Positions 37,890-46,806 of a stretch of 64,000 nt of DNA are shown piece by piece. Within the stretch, counting starts at the first letter, position 1. Every line of letters starts with the position of its first letter. The notes below the pieces were generated by a model. The model saw only the letters and a program-made list of their open reading frames with translations, ran no database searches and was not told the origin of the DNA. The translations under genes and the position numbers were made by a program. The DNA comes from Labilibaculum manganireducens (GTDB lineage: Bacteria > Bacteroidota > Bacteroidia > Bacteroidales > Marinifilaceae), in the NCBI RefSeq assembly GCF_002843385.1, contig NZ_MVDE01000002.1, forward strand, positions 225,847 to 289,846, given 5' to 3'.

Positions 37890-37995
37890 GAAAGAATTTT
37901 GAGAATAGTTGAAGACACGAAAGTAACTAAAAATCTTTTATCTGACAGGCTTTGGTGAGTGTTGAAAATAAAAAGACAAAAAAGTCTTTAATTTA

Positions 37996-38027
37996 TTTGG
38001 ATCTAATCCAGATAAAAATTAGCTTTG
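37996..38027 (+). promoter_or_regulatory. Promoter of the Mn-type superoxide dismutase gene
   Basis: TTTG (37996-37999), 20 bp, then TAGCTTTG (38020-38027). Both elements are full matches to the Bacteroidota consensus. The predicted leader is about 45 bases. Confidence 0.65.
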
Positions 38028-38078
38028 TTTTAGTGTTAAAAAAACAGATAGTAATTACAATTAAAATAAATACAAAAT

Positions 38079-38681
38079 ATGGCATTTGAATTACCAAAGT
38101 TACCATATGCTTACGATGCTCTTGAGCCACATATTGATGCAAGAACAATGGAGATCCATCATTCGAAACATCATGCAGGATATACAAATAACTTGAATGC
38201 TGCGGTTTCAGGAACAGATATCGAAGAGCAAAGTATAGAGAATATATTAGCGAACATTTCAAAGCAATCAGTTGCTGTACGAAATAATGGAGGAGGGTTT
38301 TTTAACCACGATTTATTTTGGCAGGTAATGTCTCCTAAGGGAGGAGGAAAACCTTCAGGTTCATTATTAGCTGCAATTGAAAAAGATTTTGGATCGTTTG
38401 ATTCGTTTAAAGAAGAATTTTCCAAAGCTGCGGCTACTCGTTTTGGTTCAGGTTGGGCTTGGTTGGTGAAGCAGCCAAATGGCAAACTTGTTGTGAGTTC
38501 AACACCAAATCAGGATAATCCGTTAATGGATGTAGCAGAAGTAAAAGGAACTCCAATTTTAGGATTGGATGTTTGGGAACACGCATATTATCTGAAGTTT
38601 CAGAATAAACGACCTGATTACATTTCGGAGTTCTGGAATGTAGTTAATTGGGAGGAAGTGGCTAAACGCTTTCAGGATTAG
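38079..38681 (+). CDS. sodA: Superoxide dismutase, Mn-type by signature
   Basis: A 200-residue Fe/Mn superoxide dismutase. Metal ligands are H27, H77, D164 and H168 ([23 protein letters not shown]). The outer-sphere Gln is in the C-terminal domain (Q145 in TPNQDNP) with Gly at the N-terminal position (GGGFFNH), the arrangement of manganese enzymes. No signal peptide, so cytoplasmic. A second, iron-type enzyme follows 131 bp later after a terminator. Confidence 0.93.
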   Translation: MAFELPKLPYAYDALEPHIDARTMEIHHSKHHAGYTNNLNAAVSGTDIEEQSIENILANISKQSVAVRNNGGGFFNHDLFWQVMSPKGGGKPSGSLLAAIEKDFGSFDSFKEEFSKAAATRFGSGWAWLVKQPNGKLVVSSTPNQDNPLMDVAEVKGTPILGLDVWEHAYYLKFQNKRPDYISEFWNVVNWEEVAKRFQD

Positions 38682-38708
38682 TTTTGTTTATTGTTTTTTT
38701 GATTTTGG

Positions 38709-38738
38709 GACCGGCTTTCTTTGGAAAGCCGGTCTTTT
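38709..38738 (+). terminator. Rho-independent terminator between the two sod genes
   Basis: GACCGGCTTT (38709-38718) pairs with AAAGCCGGTC (38725-38734), followed by four T. The two sod genes are therefore likely transcribed separately. Confidence 0.8.
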
Positions 38739-38812
38739 AGTTTAGTATTGTTAATTATTGGTTTTGTGAAGAATTATTGTGAAATTGTATAGTAAATCAA
38801 AAAAACGAAATT

Positions 38813-39397
38813 ATGATACACGAACTACCCGAATTGCCTTATGCTTTAAATGAACTTGAACCTTCAATTAGTCAAAAAACATTAGAGTTTCATTACGGAA
38901 AGCATCATCAGGCCTATGTTACCAATTTGAACAATTTAATTAAAGGAACTGCTTTTGAAAAAGCTGGTTTGGAAGAAATTGTCCGGCATTCCGAAGGTGG
39001 AATTTTCAATAATGGAGCTCAGGTTTACAACCACACCTTTTACTTTATGGCCTTAAGTCCAAAAGGAGGAGGAGAACCTAAAGGTGCACTTGCTAGTGCG
39101 ATTGCAGAGACATTTGGATCGTTTGCTGCATTTAAAGAAGAATTTTCGAATGCCGGAGCAACTTTGTTTGGATCGGGTTGGGTTTGGTTGGTTGCCGATT
39201 CTCATAATAAGCTTAGAATTATGAAGAAAAACAATGCAGGCAACCCTATTACCGATGGAATGACCCCGATATTAACAATGGATGTTTGGGAACATGCTTA
39301 TTATTTGGACACACAAAATGCACGTCCGAAATACATTGAGAACTTTTGGAATTTGGTAAATTGGAAAGTGATTGAAAAACGATATGATGAATTGTAA
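38813..39397 (+). CDS. sodB: Superoxide dismutase, Fe-type by signature
   Basis: A 194-residue Fe/Mn superoxide dismutase. Ligands are H27, H74, D157 and H161. The outer-sphere Gln is in the N-terminal domain (Q70 in NNGAQVYNHTFYF) and Ala occupies the C-terminal position (NNAGNP), the iron-enzyme arrangement. It differs clearly from the preceding gene despite the shared fold, so this is an old pair rather than a recent duplication. It ends with its own terminator. Confidence 0.93.
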   Translation: MIHELPELPYALNELEPSISQKTLEFHYGKHHQAYVTNLNNLIKGTAFEKAGLEEIVRHSEGGIFNNGAQVYNHTFYFMALSPKGGGEPKGALASAIAETFGSFAAFKEEFSNAGATLFGSGWVWLVADSHNKLRIMKKNNAGNPITDGMTPILTMDVWEHAYYLDTQNARPKYIENFWNLVNWKVIEKRYDEL

Positions 39398-39416
39398 AAA
39401 AAAGTGAATAATAAAT

Positions 39417-39453
39417 AAAGCGGTGATATACTGAGTAGTTGTCACCGCTTTTA
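39417..39453 (+). terminator. Rho-independent terminator after sodB
   Basis: AAAGCGGTGA (39417-39426) pairs with TCACCGCTTT (39442-39451), then T-rich. Confidence 0.72.
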
Positions 39454-39625
39454 TATTGCAGTAATTTGACCTTTTTGTTGAATGTCTATGTCGGCAATGC
39501 TTCCAACAAGTATCTTCAAGAGAAATTTTCTTTCTTTTTATTAGTAGGTGGTTGCCTTCAAAATTAATTTTGTTCCAAAAATTATGTAGTTTTAATGAAT
39601 TGTTTAAATCCTAAAATGATTTTTG

Positions 39626-39664
39626 TTTTCCTTGATTGATAAGGAAAAATCCCTTAATTTAAGG
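39626..39664. promoter_or_regulatory. Two palindromes upstream of the nitroreductase gene
   Basis: TTTTCCTT (39626-39633) and AAGGAAAA (39641-39648) are a perfect inverted repeat with a seven-base gap. CCTTAATTTAAGG (39652-39664) is another with a one-base centre. Both lie 60-100 bp before the nitroreductase ATG and share the CCTT/AAGG half-site, so they could be operators for one regulator. The rest of this 326-bp gap, apart from the sodB terminator, shows nothing I recognise. Confidence 0.35.
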
Positions 39665-39723
39665 AGAATGGAAGTTATTAATTGAGTAATAAAACTTAAT
39701 TGAATCATAGTTACAATTATCAA

Positions 39724-40296
39724 ATGTTAAAAGAACTTATTTTACGTAACAGAAGCTACCGAAGATTTTATGAGGAAGAGAAAATATCTTTAGAAAATAT
39801 TCGGCATTGGATTGATCTGGCAAGGATGGGTGCATCCGGTCGGAATGGACAAACGCTTAAATATCAAATCGTTTTAAGTGAGAAGAAACGAAAAGAAGTA
39901 TTTGAGACTTTAGCATGGGCTGGTTACCTGTCAGATTGGGCTGGACCTGTTGAAGGAGAGAGGCCAGCAGCTTATGTAATCATGCTGAACGATGAAGAGT
40001 TAGGAAAGAATTATTTTAGCGATGATGGAATTGCTGTTCAGAACTTACTGCTTGGAGCTGTAGAGATGGGGTTTGGCGGTTGTATTATTCGTGCTTTTAA
40101 AGAAAAGGAATTACGGGAAGTGTTGCAAATTCCTTCGAATTACAAAATTATACAAGTAGTAGCTTTAGGGAAGCCTAAGGAGGTGATTGTGATTGATGAG
40201 ATGAAGAATGAAGATATAAAATATTGGCGGGACGAAAATCAGGTTCATCATGTTCCAAAACGAAAATTAGAGGATCTGATAATAGGAGACTTATAG
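39724..40296 (+). CDS. Nitroreductase-family flavoprotein
   Basis: A 190-residue FMN-dependent nitroreductase-fold protein: the FMN-binding RNRSYRRF at the start, ARMGASGRNGQTLKY, and the family's DDGIAVQNLLLGAVEMGFGG and KIIQVVALGKP near the end. I start at the ATG at 39724; an in-frame TTG at 39700 adds eight residues without similarity. The physiological substrate is unknown. Confidence 0.88.
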   Translation: MLKELILRNRSYRRFYEEEKISLENIRHWIDLARMGASGRNGQTLKYQIVLSEKKRKEVFETLAWAGYLSDWAGPVEGERPAAYVIMLNDEELGKNYFSDDGIAVQNLLLGAVEMGFGGCIIRAFKEKELREVLQIPSNYKIIQVVALGKPKEVIVIDEMKNEDIKYWRDENQVHHVPKRKLEDLIIGDL

Positions 40297-40342
40297 AGAG
40301 AAAAATTTTGAGATATGAAACGTACATGTATAAAGCTTTCTA

Positions 40343-40432
40343 CACACAGGGAGATGATTATATGGTAAGTTCTCCCGAAACAAGTTCGGGACAGGCTATA
40401 TGACAAAAACATACAATTATAATCATATGAAA
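40343..40432 (+). repeat. Palindromic dispersed repeat forming the leader of the next gene (copy B)
   Basis: Same element as at 34862-34955, in the opposite orientation in the window but the same orientation relative to the gene it precedes. The 36-bp perfect match (40368-40403) includes the hairpin CCCGAA-ACAAG-TTCGGG. The similarity continues into the first codon of the downstream gene. Confidence 0.85.
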
Positions 40433-41140
40433 AAAAACTTAGTTAGTTGGCTTGTTGTGCTTCTGTTTCTGCTTATAATAGAAGATGTAAGTGCTCAGAA
40501 AATAAGAACTGATTCAATCTTTTTTACCGGTGCTGTAATGGATCAGGAAGAATTAGCCCCTCTGCCTTATTCTCATTTTCGGGTAAATGATAAAAGAGCC
40601 GGAACTACCAATTCTTTTGGAAGGTTTTCATTTTGGGTGAACTCCGGCGATACCATTCAATATACCTATGTAGGATATCATGATGTAAAGATTATTGTGA
40701 GCGACAGCTTAAAACAGAATGCTTACTTGTTTGGCGTGTTTATGGCAAAGGATACAATAGCTTTGCAGGAAGTTCTTATTTTGCCGCGATTTGGTGATTT
40801 TAGAGAAGCATTCATCAATGCAAAGGTAAATACTCCGGAATATGTTCGGGCTAAAAACAATATCAATTCGGCCACTTACGAAGCTCTTACCAAGGCGCCC
40901 GAAAAGATGGATGCAAAGGCGAATACAGACATGTTGGTAAAACATCATGTTATTATGAATGAGCACCATGTGATGGTGCCTCCGGATATGATGGTTGGTG
41001 TTAGTGTCGCAAGAACTTTGCCTGAGGTGCAGCGGATGAAGAGAAAAAGAGAATTGAAGATTCCCGATAACTTGATTACAGATAAGGAGATAACGACCTT
41101 AAAGCAAATGTATAAGTATGGTGTAAAGAAAAAGGAATAA
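40427..41140 (+). CDS. Secreted protein with carboxypeptidase-regulatory-like domain
   Basis: A 237-residue protein with a signal peptide (KKNLVSWLVVLLFLLIIEDV, ending SAQ). A CarboxypepD_reg-like beta domain follows (~residues 35-115: SHFRVNDKRAGTTNSFGRFS, VGYHDVKIIV), then a basic C-terminal half with many His and Met. Such domains often mark outer-membrane or periplasmic proteins in this phylum. I start at the ATG at 40427, where the signal peptide begins; the frame is open nine codons further inside the repeat. Function unknown. Confidence 0.78.
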   Translation: MKKNLVSWLVVLLFLLIIEDVSAQKIRTDSIFFTGAVMDQEELAPLPYSHFRVNDKRAGTTNSFGRFSFWVNSGDTIQYTYVGYHDVKIIVSDSLKQNAYLFGVFMAKDTIALQEVLILPRFGDFREAFINAKVNTPEYVRAKNNINSATYEALTKAPEKMDAKANTDMLVKHHVIMNEHHVMVPPDMMVGVSVARTLPEVQRMKRKRELKIPDNLITDKEITTLKQMYKYGVKKKE

Positions 41141-41168
41141 AAAAAGCGGTGAAATATCACCGCTTTTT
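41141..41168. terminator. Bidirectional terminator
   Basis: AAAAAGCGGTGA (41141-41152) pairs with TCACCGCTTTTT (41157-41168) around a four-base loop, between converging genes. Confidence 0.87.
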
Positions 41169-41191
41169 CATTGCCAAAACTCAGAGTGATA

Positions 41192-42103
41192 CTACCCTCT
41201 GTTAAATAAAGCTTTTATAATTAGCATAGCCATTTTAGGATTTTCCTTCAATCTTCTGGTAGAATATCCAAACCAATCTTTTCCGAATGGAACGTAAACC
41301 CTCATGGTGTGACCTTTGTCTGTAATCATTTTTCTAAGTTCAGGAGTAACCCCATAAAGCATTTGGAATTCATATTTGTCCTTAGGAACATTGTATTTTT
41401 TTATTAATTCAAAAGCCGGTTCAACTACATTTTTATCGTGAGTAGCAATTCCAGGATAAACATCGTTTTGGAACATGAATTCCAACCCCTTAATAAAGTT
41501 TTCATTTACCTTTTCATACTTTTTGTAGGCTATTTCTGCCGGTTCCACATAAATTCCTTTGCAAAGACGATAATTCAATTTCGAACTGCCGTTTTGCATG
41601 TCCATCATATTACTTAAATCATCTAAAGTTCTTTTTAGATAAGCTTGAACTACTAAACCAACATTGTTCGGGAATTCTGCTTTTAATCTTCTGAAAAGTT
41701 TAATTTCTCTGTCCACACAAAGAGAATCTTCCATGTCTACGCGAACAAAGTTGTTATATTCTGCGGCTTTAGCCACAACAGTTCGGATGTTTTGATAGCA
41801 AACCTCTTCATCAATCAGCAAACCAAAAAAGGTAGGCTTCACCGAATAGTTGCCATCAATTTTATTTTCCTGAAAAGCCTCAATAATATTAATGTAAGCC
41901 TCCGTGTTTTCAGTTGCCTGACTTAAATCTTCTATAAATTCACCCAAAAGGTCTACAGTAACTTTAATACCTTCTTTATTCAGTTCTTTTGAAGCATTAA
42001 TGGCTTCTTCGATGGTTTCGCCGGCAATGTATCTTTTAGAAAAGATCCAAACCAGCTTTTTAGGCATATATGGCAGGGTAGCTGCTATTAATTTATTAAA
42101 CAT
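41192..42103 (-). CDS. Proline dehydrogenase
   Basis: Oxidises proline to pyrroline-5-carboxylate using FAD. A 303-residue monofunctional enzyme; VRVDMEDSLCVDREI, LNYRLCKGIYVEPAEIA, IATHDKNVVEPAF, FQMLYGV and VYVPFGKDWFGYSTRRLKEN are the family's FAD- and substrate-binding segments. The second step enzyme, PruA, is encoded on the same strand about 3 kb away rather than next to it or fused to it. Confidence 0.93.
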   Translation of the reverse strand: MFNKLIAATLPYMPKKLVWIFSKRYIAGETIEEAINASKELNKEGIKVTVDLLGEFIEDLSQATENTEAYINIIEAFQENKIDGNYSVKPTFFGLLIDEEVCYQNIRTVVAKAAEYNNFVRVDMEDSLCVDREIKLFRRLKAEFPNNVGLVVQAYLKRTLDDLSNMMDMQNGSSKLNYRLCKGIYVEPAEIAYKKYEKVNENFIKGLEFMFQNDVYPGIATHDKNVVEPAFELIKKYNVPKDKYEFQMLYGVTPELRKMITDKGHTMRVYVPFGKDWFGYSTRRLKENPKMAMLIIKALFNRG

Positions 42104-42277
42104 TGGGATAGGTTTTAAATTGTTTATTCGGGTTTATTTATGGGGTCAATGTAAATAGTATTCCAAAATAAAAGAATGATGTTTATCAGCAATTATTATT
42201 TCCGGATTTTAAGTCTGTCAAGGATTCCCTAATGTGAATTTTGATGTTACAGTATTTTTTAGTCTCCATTTTAAGCT

Positions 42278-42285
42278 TATATTTG
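42278..42285 (+). promoter_or_regulatory. Possible -7 box upstream of the third ompH gene
   Basis: TATATTTG matches TAnnTTTG, 96 bp before the ATG. The expected -33 position is T-rich but lacks TTG. Confidence 0.35.
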
Positions 42286-42380
42286 TTAGGCAAAATCAAA
42301 AAAATAAATATTACCGGCAATGGCTGTTGTGTTTCAATTGACCGGGAAATAATCTTGAATAATTAAATCTTAAAATACCT

Positions 42381-42971
42381 ATGAAAAATTTATCTATTGT
42401 TTTAAATGCGGTACTAATTGTAGCAGTTGGTATTCTTTATGTACTTCATTTTTCTAATTCGTCAGCAGATTCTAAAAAGGTGAAGTCGGTGGCAGGTGAA
42501 GGTGCAGTTGTTTATATTAACACCGATTCATTGTTAACTAATTATAATTTTTCCCGTGATTTGAATGAGGAATTTCTTAAAAAGCAGGAAGATTCAAGAA
42601 CTGATTTCAACTTCAAGGCTCAGAAGTTAGAGAAAGAAGCAGGTGAATTTCAACGTAAAGTTCAAAATGGAGGATTCCTAAGTCGCGAGAGAGCTGAAGA
42701 AGCTCAGCGTGTATTGATTGGAAAACAACAGAATTTACAGCAATTGGATCGTGAGCTTTCAAACCAATTGATGGGTGAACAACAGGCAAACAGCAAAAGA
42801 TTATTCGATAGTGTTACCAACTATTTGAAAGAATACAATGCTGCTCATAATTACAGCTTAATTTTAAGTACAACAAAAGGAGGAAATGTTCTTCTTTCTC
42901 AGGATGGATTAGATATTACAGCGGAAATAATTACTGGTTTAAACAGCAGATACACACCTGCAGCTAAGTAA
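42381..42971 (+). CDS. OmpH/Skp family protein (third copy, membrane-anchored)
   Basis: A 196-residue OmpH-like protein. An N-terminal hydrophobic segment (residues 4-25) ends without a clear cleavage site, so it may remain as a membrane anchor. The domain follows with VVYINTDSLLTNYNFSRD, a charged coiled coil (~60-130) and LKEYNAAHNYSLILSTTKGG. It is diverged from the pair beside bamA and stands alone with its own terminator. Confidence 0.88.
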   Translation: MKNLSIVLNAVLIVAVGILYVLHFSNSSADSKKVKSVAGEGAVVYINTDSLLTNYNFSRDLNEEFLKKQEDSRTDFNFKAQKLEKEAGEFQRKVQNGGFLSRERAEEAQRVLIGKQQNLQQLDRELSNQLMGEQQANSKRLFDSVTNYLKEYNAAHNYSLILSTTKGGNVLLSQDGLDITAEIITGLNSRYTPAAK

Positions 42972-42993
42972 ATTCCAAGAACAATATATTTTA

Positions 42994-43031
42994 AGGGCAG
43001 ATCAGCTATGTAAGCTATCTGCCCTTTTTTA
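42994..43031 (+). terminator. Rho-independent terminator after the third ompH gene
   Basis: AGGGCAGAT (42994-43002) pairs with ATCTGCCCT (43017-43025), with an inner AGCT/AGCT pair, then a T-tract. Confidence 0.87.
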
Positions 43032-43188
43032 TATCTTTGTTTTTTTGGATCTGAGATGTCAGAAATGAGATTATAGATTAAAAGAGAATACTTGAATTTA
43101 AAATTATTATTTATTGAGGTATGGACATTAAAAGTGAAGGGAGAAGTCTCAAATCCAAATGCTCAGATCTCAAATCTGAAATAAGAAT

Positions 43189-44460
43189 ATGGCTTTTGCT
43201 GATAAATATCTAAAAAAACAACGTCTGTATCCCGATTATATTAAAGATATAGCTTCGGAACAACTAAATATCATTGTGACTATTCCGTGTTTTAATGAGC
43301 CGGATTTGATTCCAGGTTTAGAAGCTTTGTGGAATTGCGAACGTCCGGATTGCAATGCGGAGGTAATCGTAATGGTGAATTCAGGAGAGTTGGCCGGTAA
43401 GGAAATACTTGCACAAAATGAGAAAACCATTGCTGATGCAGCGAACTGGATGGCTGATCATCAGGATGAGAAGTTGAAATTCTATTTAATTCATCAGCCA
43501 AATTTGCCTAAGAAATTTGCAGGAGTTGGTTTGGCGCGAAAAATTGCGATGGATGAGGCGGTAAGTCGTTTCAATAAAATTGACAAACCAAATGGAATTA
43601 TTACTGGTTTTGATGCCGATTCGGGATGTGATGCCAATTATTTTGTTGAGATTGAGAAGATGTTCAAAAAGCATCCAAAGGCGAATGGAGCTAACATATT
43701 TTACGAACATCCTTTGGAGGGAACAGAATTCGATCAGCCAATTTATGATGCCATTGCTCAGTACGAACTTTACCTGCGGTATTACATGTTGGCCATGCGG
43801 TATGCCGGTCATCCGCACGCCTTTCATACGGTAGGTTCCAGTTTTGCTGTTACGGCGAAAGCTTATATCATGCAAGGTGGAATGAATCGCCGGCAGGCAG
43901 GTGAAGATTTTTATTTTCTGCAGAAAATTATTGCTTTGGGTAAGTTCTATGAGATTAAAACCACCAGAGTTATTCCTTCACCAAGAGAGTCAGACCGGGT
44001 TCCATTTGGAACAGGCAAAGCCATTTCCACCTTTATGGAAAAAGGAATTATCGATTACAAAACCTACAATTACTCTGCTTTTAAGGATGTGAAAAAGTTC
44101 TTCGATCGTGCCGATGATTTTTTTGGTGTTGATTACGATACCTATTTAAATAAATTGATTGTTGATCTTCCCGGTCCCGTACGTTCCTATTTAAAAGAGG
44201 ATAATTTCTTTGAAAGTTTGGATGAAATTAACCGAAACTGTTCCAGTGTTGAATCATTTCGAAAGAAATTCTTTGGGGCTTTTAATGCTTTTAAAGTACT
44301 GAAATACCTGAATAATGTTCACGAACAATTTATTGACGAGGAGAGCATTGTTGTTTGTGCCAAACAACTACTCATCGATCTTGGTATCGAAACCAAAGGG
44401 ATTTATTCTGCTAAAGAGTTGCTGGAGATTTACAGGGAGTACGAAAAAAACCATGAATAA
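43189..44460 (+). CDS. Family 2-like glycosyltransferase
   Basis: A 423-residue GT-A type glycosyltransferase. It has the nucleotide-binding start NIIVTIPCFNEPDLIPGLEAL, a DxD-like DADSGCD near residue 145, and the acceptor region MNRRQAGEDFYFLQKI with the catalytic-type ED. No membrane helices, so likely cytoplasmic or peripheral. There is no polysaccharide locus around it and the donor sugar is not evident. Confidence 0.83.
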   Translation: MAFADKYLKKQRLYPDYIKDIASEQLNIIVTIPCFNEPDLIPGLEALWNCERPDCNAEVIVMVNSGELAGKEILAQNEKTIADAANWMADHQDEKLKFYLIHQPNLPKKFAGVGLARKIAMDEAVSRFNKIDKPNGIITGFDADSGCDANYFVEIEKMFKKHPKANGANIFYEHPLEGTEFDQPIYDAIAQYELYLRYYMLAMRYAGHPHAFHTVGSSFAVTAKAYIMQGGMNRRQAGEDFYFLQKIIALGKFYEIKTTRVIPSPRESDRVPFGTGKAISTFMEKGIIDYKTYNYSAFKDVKKFFDRADDFFGVDYDTYLNKLIVDLPGPVRSYLKEDNFFESLDEINRNCSSVESFRKKFFGAFNAFKVLKYLNNVHEQFIDEESIVVCAKQLLIDLGIETKGIYSAKELLEIYREYEKNHE

Positions 44461-44464
44461 TAGA

Positions 44465-44488
44465 AAAGACGTTGCCTGCAACGTCTTT
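44465..44488. terminator. Terminator shared by converging genes
   Basis: AAAGACGTTGC (44465-44475) pairs with GCAACGTCTTT (44478-44488). It sits exactly between the glycosyltransferase stop and the FtsB-like stop. Confidence 0.8.
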
Positions 44489-44792
44489 ATTCTTCTATCA
44501 TTATAAATATATCTTCGCCTTTTTTCTTCATTAAATATTGTTCGCGGGCAAATTTTTCAAGATTTTTCCGATTGGTTTTCAGTTCGTGAATCCGATTCTT
44601 GTCAGTTTCAATTTTCTCAATAAAGTAAGCCTTTTCTTTTTCAAGAGATTCAATAGTATCTTCATTTCCTTTTCGTTCCCAAACAGAGTGTTGGTCGAAA
44701 AAGAAAAGCCAAAAATAAAATATCAGAAAAGTGATTACGTATTTGTTACGTACAATTCTGAGAATTATAATTTGTGCTTTTTTCTGATTCAT
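44487..44792 (-). CDS. FtsB/DivIC-like septum formation initiator protein
   Basis: A 101-residue bitopic membrane protein: short basic cytoplasmic end, one helix (~residues 18-34: YVITFLIFYFWLFFFD), then a coiled coil (~45-80, LEKEKAYFIEKIETDKNRI) and the family's closing FAREQYLMKKKGEDIF. This is the DivIC/FtsB architecture, which in the divisome links FtsQ and FtsL. Confidence 0.88.
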   Translation of the reverse strand: MNQKKAQIIILRIVRNKYVITFLIFYFWLFFFDQHSVWERKGNEDTIESLEKEKAYFIEKIETDKNRIHELKTNRKNLEKFAREQYLMKKKGEDIFIMIEE

Positions 44793-44902
44793 TTTGTTTC
44801 TATTTGCTTGCTAAATTACAAAGAATAAGTGAAAGTTTGAAAGTAGGAGGGGCGAAATGTAAAAGAGTAAGAAGTTTGATTTGTTGAAAGCTAAGTAAAA
44901 GG

Positions 44903-44935
44903 AAAACGACCGAAGAGAACCCCGGTCGTTTTATT
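44903..44935 (-). terminator. Rho-independent hairpin downstream of pruA
   Basis: AAAACGACCG (44903-44912) pairs with CGGTCGTTTT (44923-44932). It lies about 80 bp after the pruA stop and probably ends that transcript. Confidence 0.65.
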
Positions 44936-45014
44936 CTATTTTGTTATATTTTGATATCAAAAGATTGATTTTCTTATTCTCAAATCTCACATTTGATATA
45001 TCAGAACTCTAAGA

Positions 45015-46646
45015 TTAATCCTCTAAAAAGTTAGGATACATATAATCTGTAGCTGAAACAAAAGTTTCTTTAATTGTACGTGGAGAAACCCAACGCAATA
45101 GGTTGATCATAGAACCCGCTTTATCGTTGGTTCCGGATCCTCTTCCACCGCCAAATGGCTGTTGTCCAACAACAGCACCTGTTGGTTTGTCGTTAATATA
45201 GAAGTTACCTGCTGTGTGAGTCAAACGTTTCACCAATTTTTCAATAGCGTAACGACAGTCAGCAAAGATAGCACCGGTAAGGGCATACATTGAACCTTTA
45301 TCCAAAATATCCAAAGTCTCATCTACCTTGTCATCTTCGTATACAAAAATGGTAAGGATAGGGCCAAACAGCTCTTCTTCCATAGTTATATAATCGTGTT
45401 TTAAAGCTCTGATAATAGTTGGAGCAATAAAATAACCTACCGACTTGTCGTAAGTACCACCTGCAACAATTTCTGCATCAGGAGAAGCTTTCGCAGCGTC
45501 GATAGCTGAAGATAATTTGTTGAAAGAAGCTTCGTCAATTACAGCATTCACAAAATTGGTGAAGTCTTCAGTTCCACCCATTTTAATTTTTTTCAAATCT
45601 TCTTTTACAAATGCCATAACAGCATCATACTTGCTGGCAGGAATGTAAGCACGGGATGCAGCAGAACATTTTTGTCCTTGATATTCGAATGCTCCACGGG
45701 TAATTGCAGTCGCTACTTCTTTAGCAGGAGCAGTCGGGTGCATGAAAATATAATCTTTACCACCGGTTTCACCTACGATACGTGGATACGATTTGAATTT
45801 ATGGATGTTTTCACCAATATTTTTCCAAATGTCCTGGAATACTCCAGTCGATCCTGTAAAGTGAATACCTGCAAAATCAGGAGAACTGAATAGTACTTCA
45901 GAAGCAGCAGGACCTGATACATATACCAAGTTGATAACCCCGGCAGGAACACCGGCTTTCATAAAGATTTCCATTAAAACCTGAGCTGAATAAACAGCAG
46001 TTTTAGATGGTTTCCAAACAATACAGTTACCCATCATAGCAGGAGCTGTTGGCAGGTTACCGGCAATAGCTGTAAAGTTGAAAGGAGTCAAAGCAAATAC
46101 AAATCCTTCAAGCGGACGTTGCTCAACGCGATTCCAAATTCCTTTTGAAGATATAGGTTGTTGTTTGTAAATATCAGTCATATACTGAACGTTGAAACGA
46201 AGGAAATCAGCAATTTCGCAAGCAGAATCAATCTCAGCCTGAAATGCATTTTTCGATTGTCCCAACATGGTAGCAGCGTTTAATTTCTGACGGTAAGGAC
46301 CCGAAATTAACTCAGCAGCTTTCAAGAAAATAGAAGCGCGGTGCTCCCAGGCCATAGCTTCCCAAGCTGGTTTTGCAGCTAAAGCAGCATCAATAGCCAT
46401 TTGTATATGTTTTTTCTCACCTTGGTGATAATGCCCCAACACATGCTGATGATCGTGAGGAGGAGTCATTGCAAATAAATTGCCCGTACGAACCTCTTCA
46501 CCACCAATGTACATAGGCACATCGATCACTTCGGAACGCATTTTTTTAATTGTAGCTTGTAATTCAGCTCTTTCTGGAGATCCAGGAGCGTAGGATAAAA
46601 TTGGCTCGTTAGTTACGGCAGGAACGTTGTATATACCTTTGGGCAT
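45015..46646 (-). CDS. pruA: L-glutamate gamma-semialdehyde (P5C) dehydrogenase
   Basis: Second enzyme of proline catabolism: oxidises glutamate semialdehyde to glutamate with NAD+. The 543-residue aldehyde dehydrogenase has the general-base Glu in VGETGGKD and the catalytic Cys at about C327 in GQKCSAASRAY. The long P5CDH-type N-terminus includes PMYIGGEEVRTG, and the C-terminus has INDKPTGAVVGQQPFGGGR. Length matches the group that resembles eukaryotic P5CDH. The proline dehydrogenase gene is about 3 kb downstream. Confidence 0.94.
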   Translation of the reverse strand: MPKGIYNVPAVTNEPILSYAPGSPERAELQATIKKMRSEVIDVPMYIGGEEVRTGNLFAMTPPHDHQHVLGHYHQGEKKHIQMAIDAALAAKPAWEAMAWEHRASIFLKAAELISGPYRQKLNAATMLGQSKNAFQAEIDSACEIADFLRFNVQYMTDIYKQQPISSKGIWNRVEQRPLEGFVFALTPFNFTAIAGNLPTAPAMMGNCIVWKPSKTAVYSAQVLMEIFMKAGVPAGVINLVYVSGPAASEVLFSSPDFAGIHFTGSTGVFQDIWKNIGENIHKFKSYPRIVGETGGKDYIFMHPTAPAKEVATAITRGAFEYQGQKCSAASRAYIPASKYDAVMAFVKEDLKKIKMGGTEDFTNFVNAVIDEASFNKLSSAIDAAKASPDAEIVAGGTYDKSVGYFIAPTIIRALKHDYITMEEELFGPILTIFVYEDDKVDETLDILDKGSMYALTGAIFADCRYAIEKLVKRLTHTAGNFYINDKPTGAVVGQQPFGGGRGSGTNDKAGSMINLLRWVSPRTIKETFVSATDYMYPNFLED

Positions 46647-46688
46647 AATGATGTGGTTTTAAGGGTTATTTATTATTTTCTTTCTTTG

Positions 46689-46696
46689 CAAATTTA
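46689..46696 (-). promoter_or_regulatory. Possible -7 box of the pruA promoter
   Basis: Minus strand TAAATTTG, a full TAnnTTTG match 43 bp before the pruA start; no well-spaced TTG was found. Confidence 0.35.
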
Positions 46697-46806
46697 AAGA
46701 AAACACAAAGCATCAGTAATGAGTATTGTCATACTTTTAAAAAAGAAAAGAAACTTTTTTAGGGTAAGAATTTCACAAGTTTTTAAATAGGTTAATAAAT
46801 CTGCAC

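Noticed and set aside
43032..43039. TATCTTTG as promoter for the glycosyltransferase gene
   Set aside because: It matches the -7 consensus, but the -33 position falls within the preceding terminator and lacks TTG; the distance to the start is 150 bp.
43040..43188. Repeats of the type TCTCAAATC before the glycosyltransferase and near 44980
   Set aside because: Short, low-complexity words without a consistent unit; not enough to define a repeat family.
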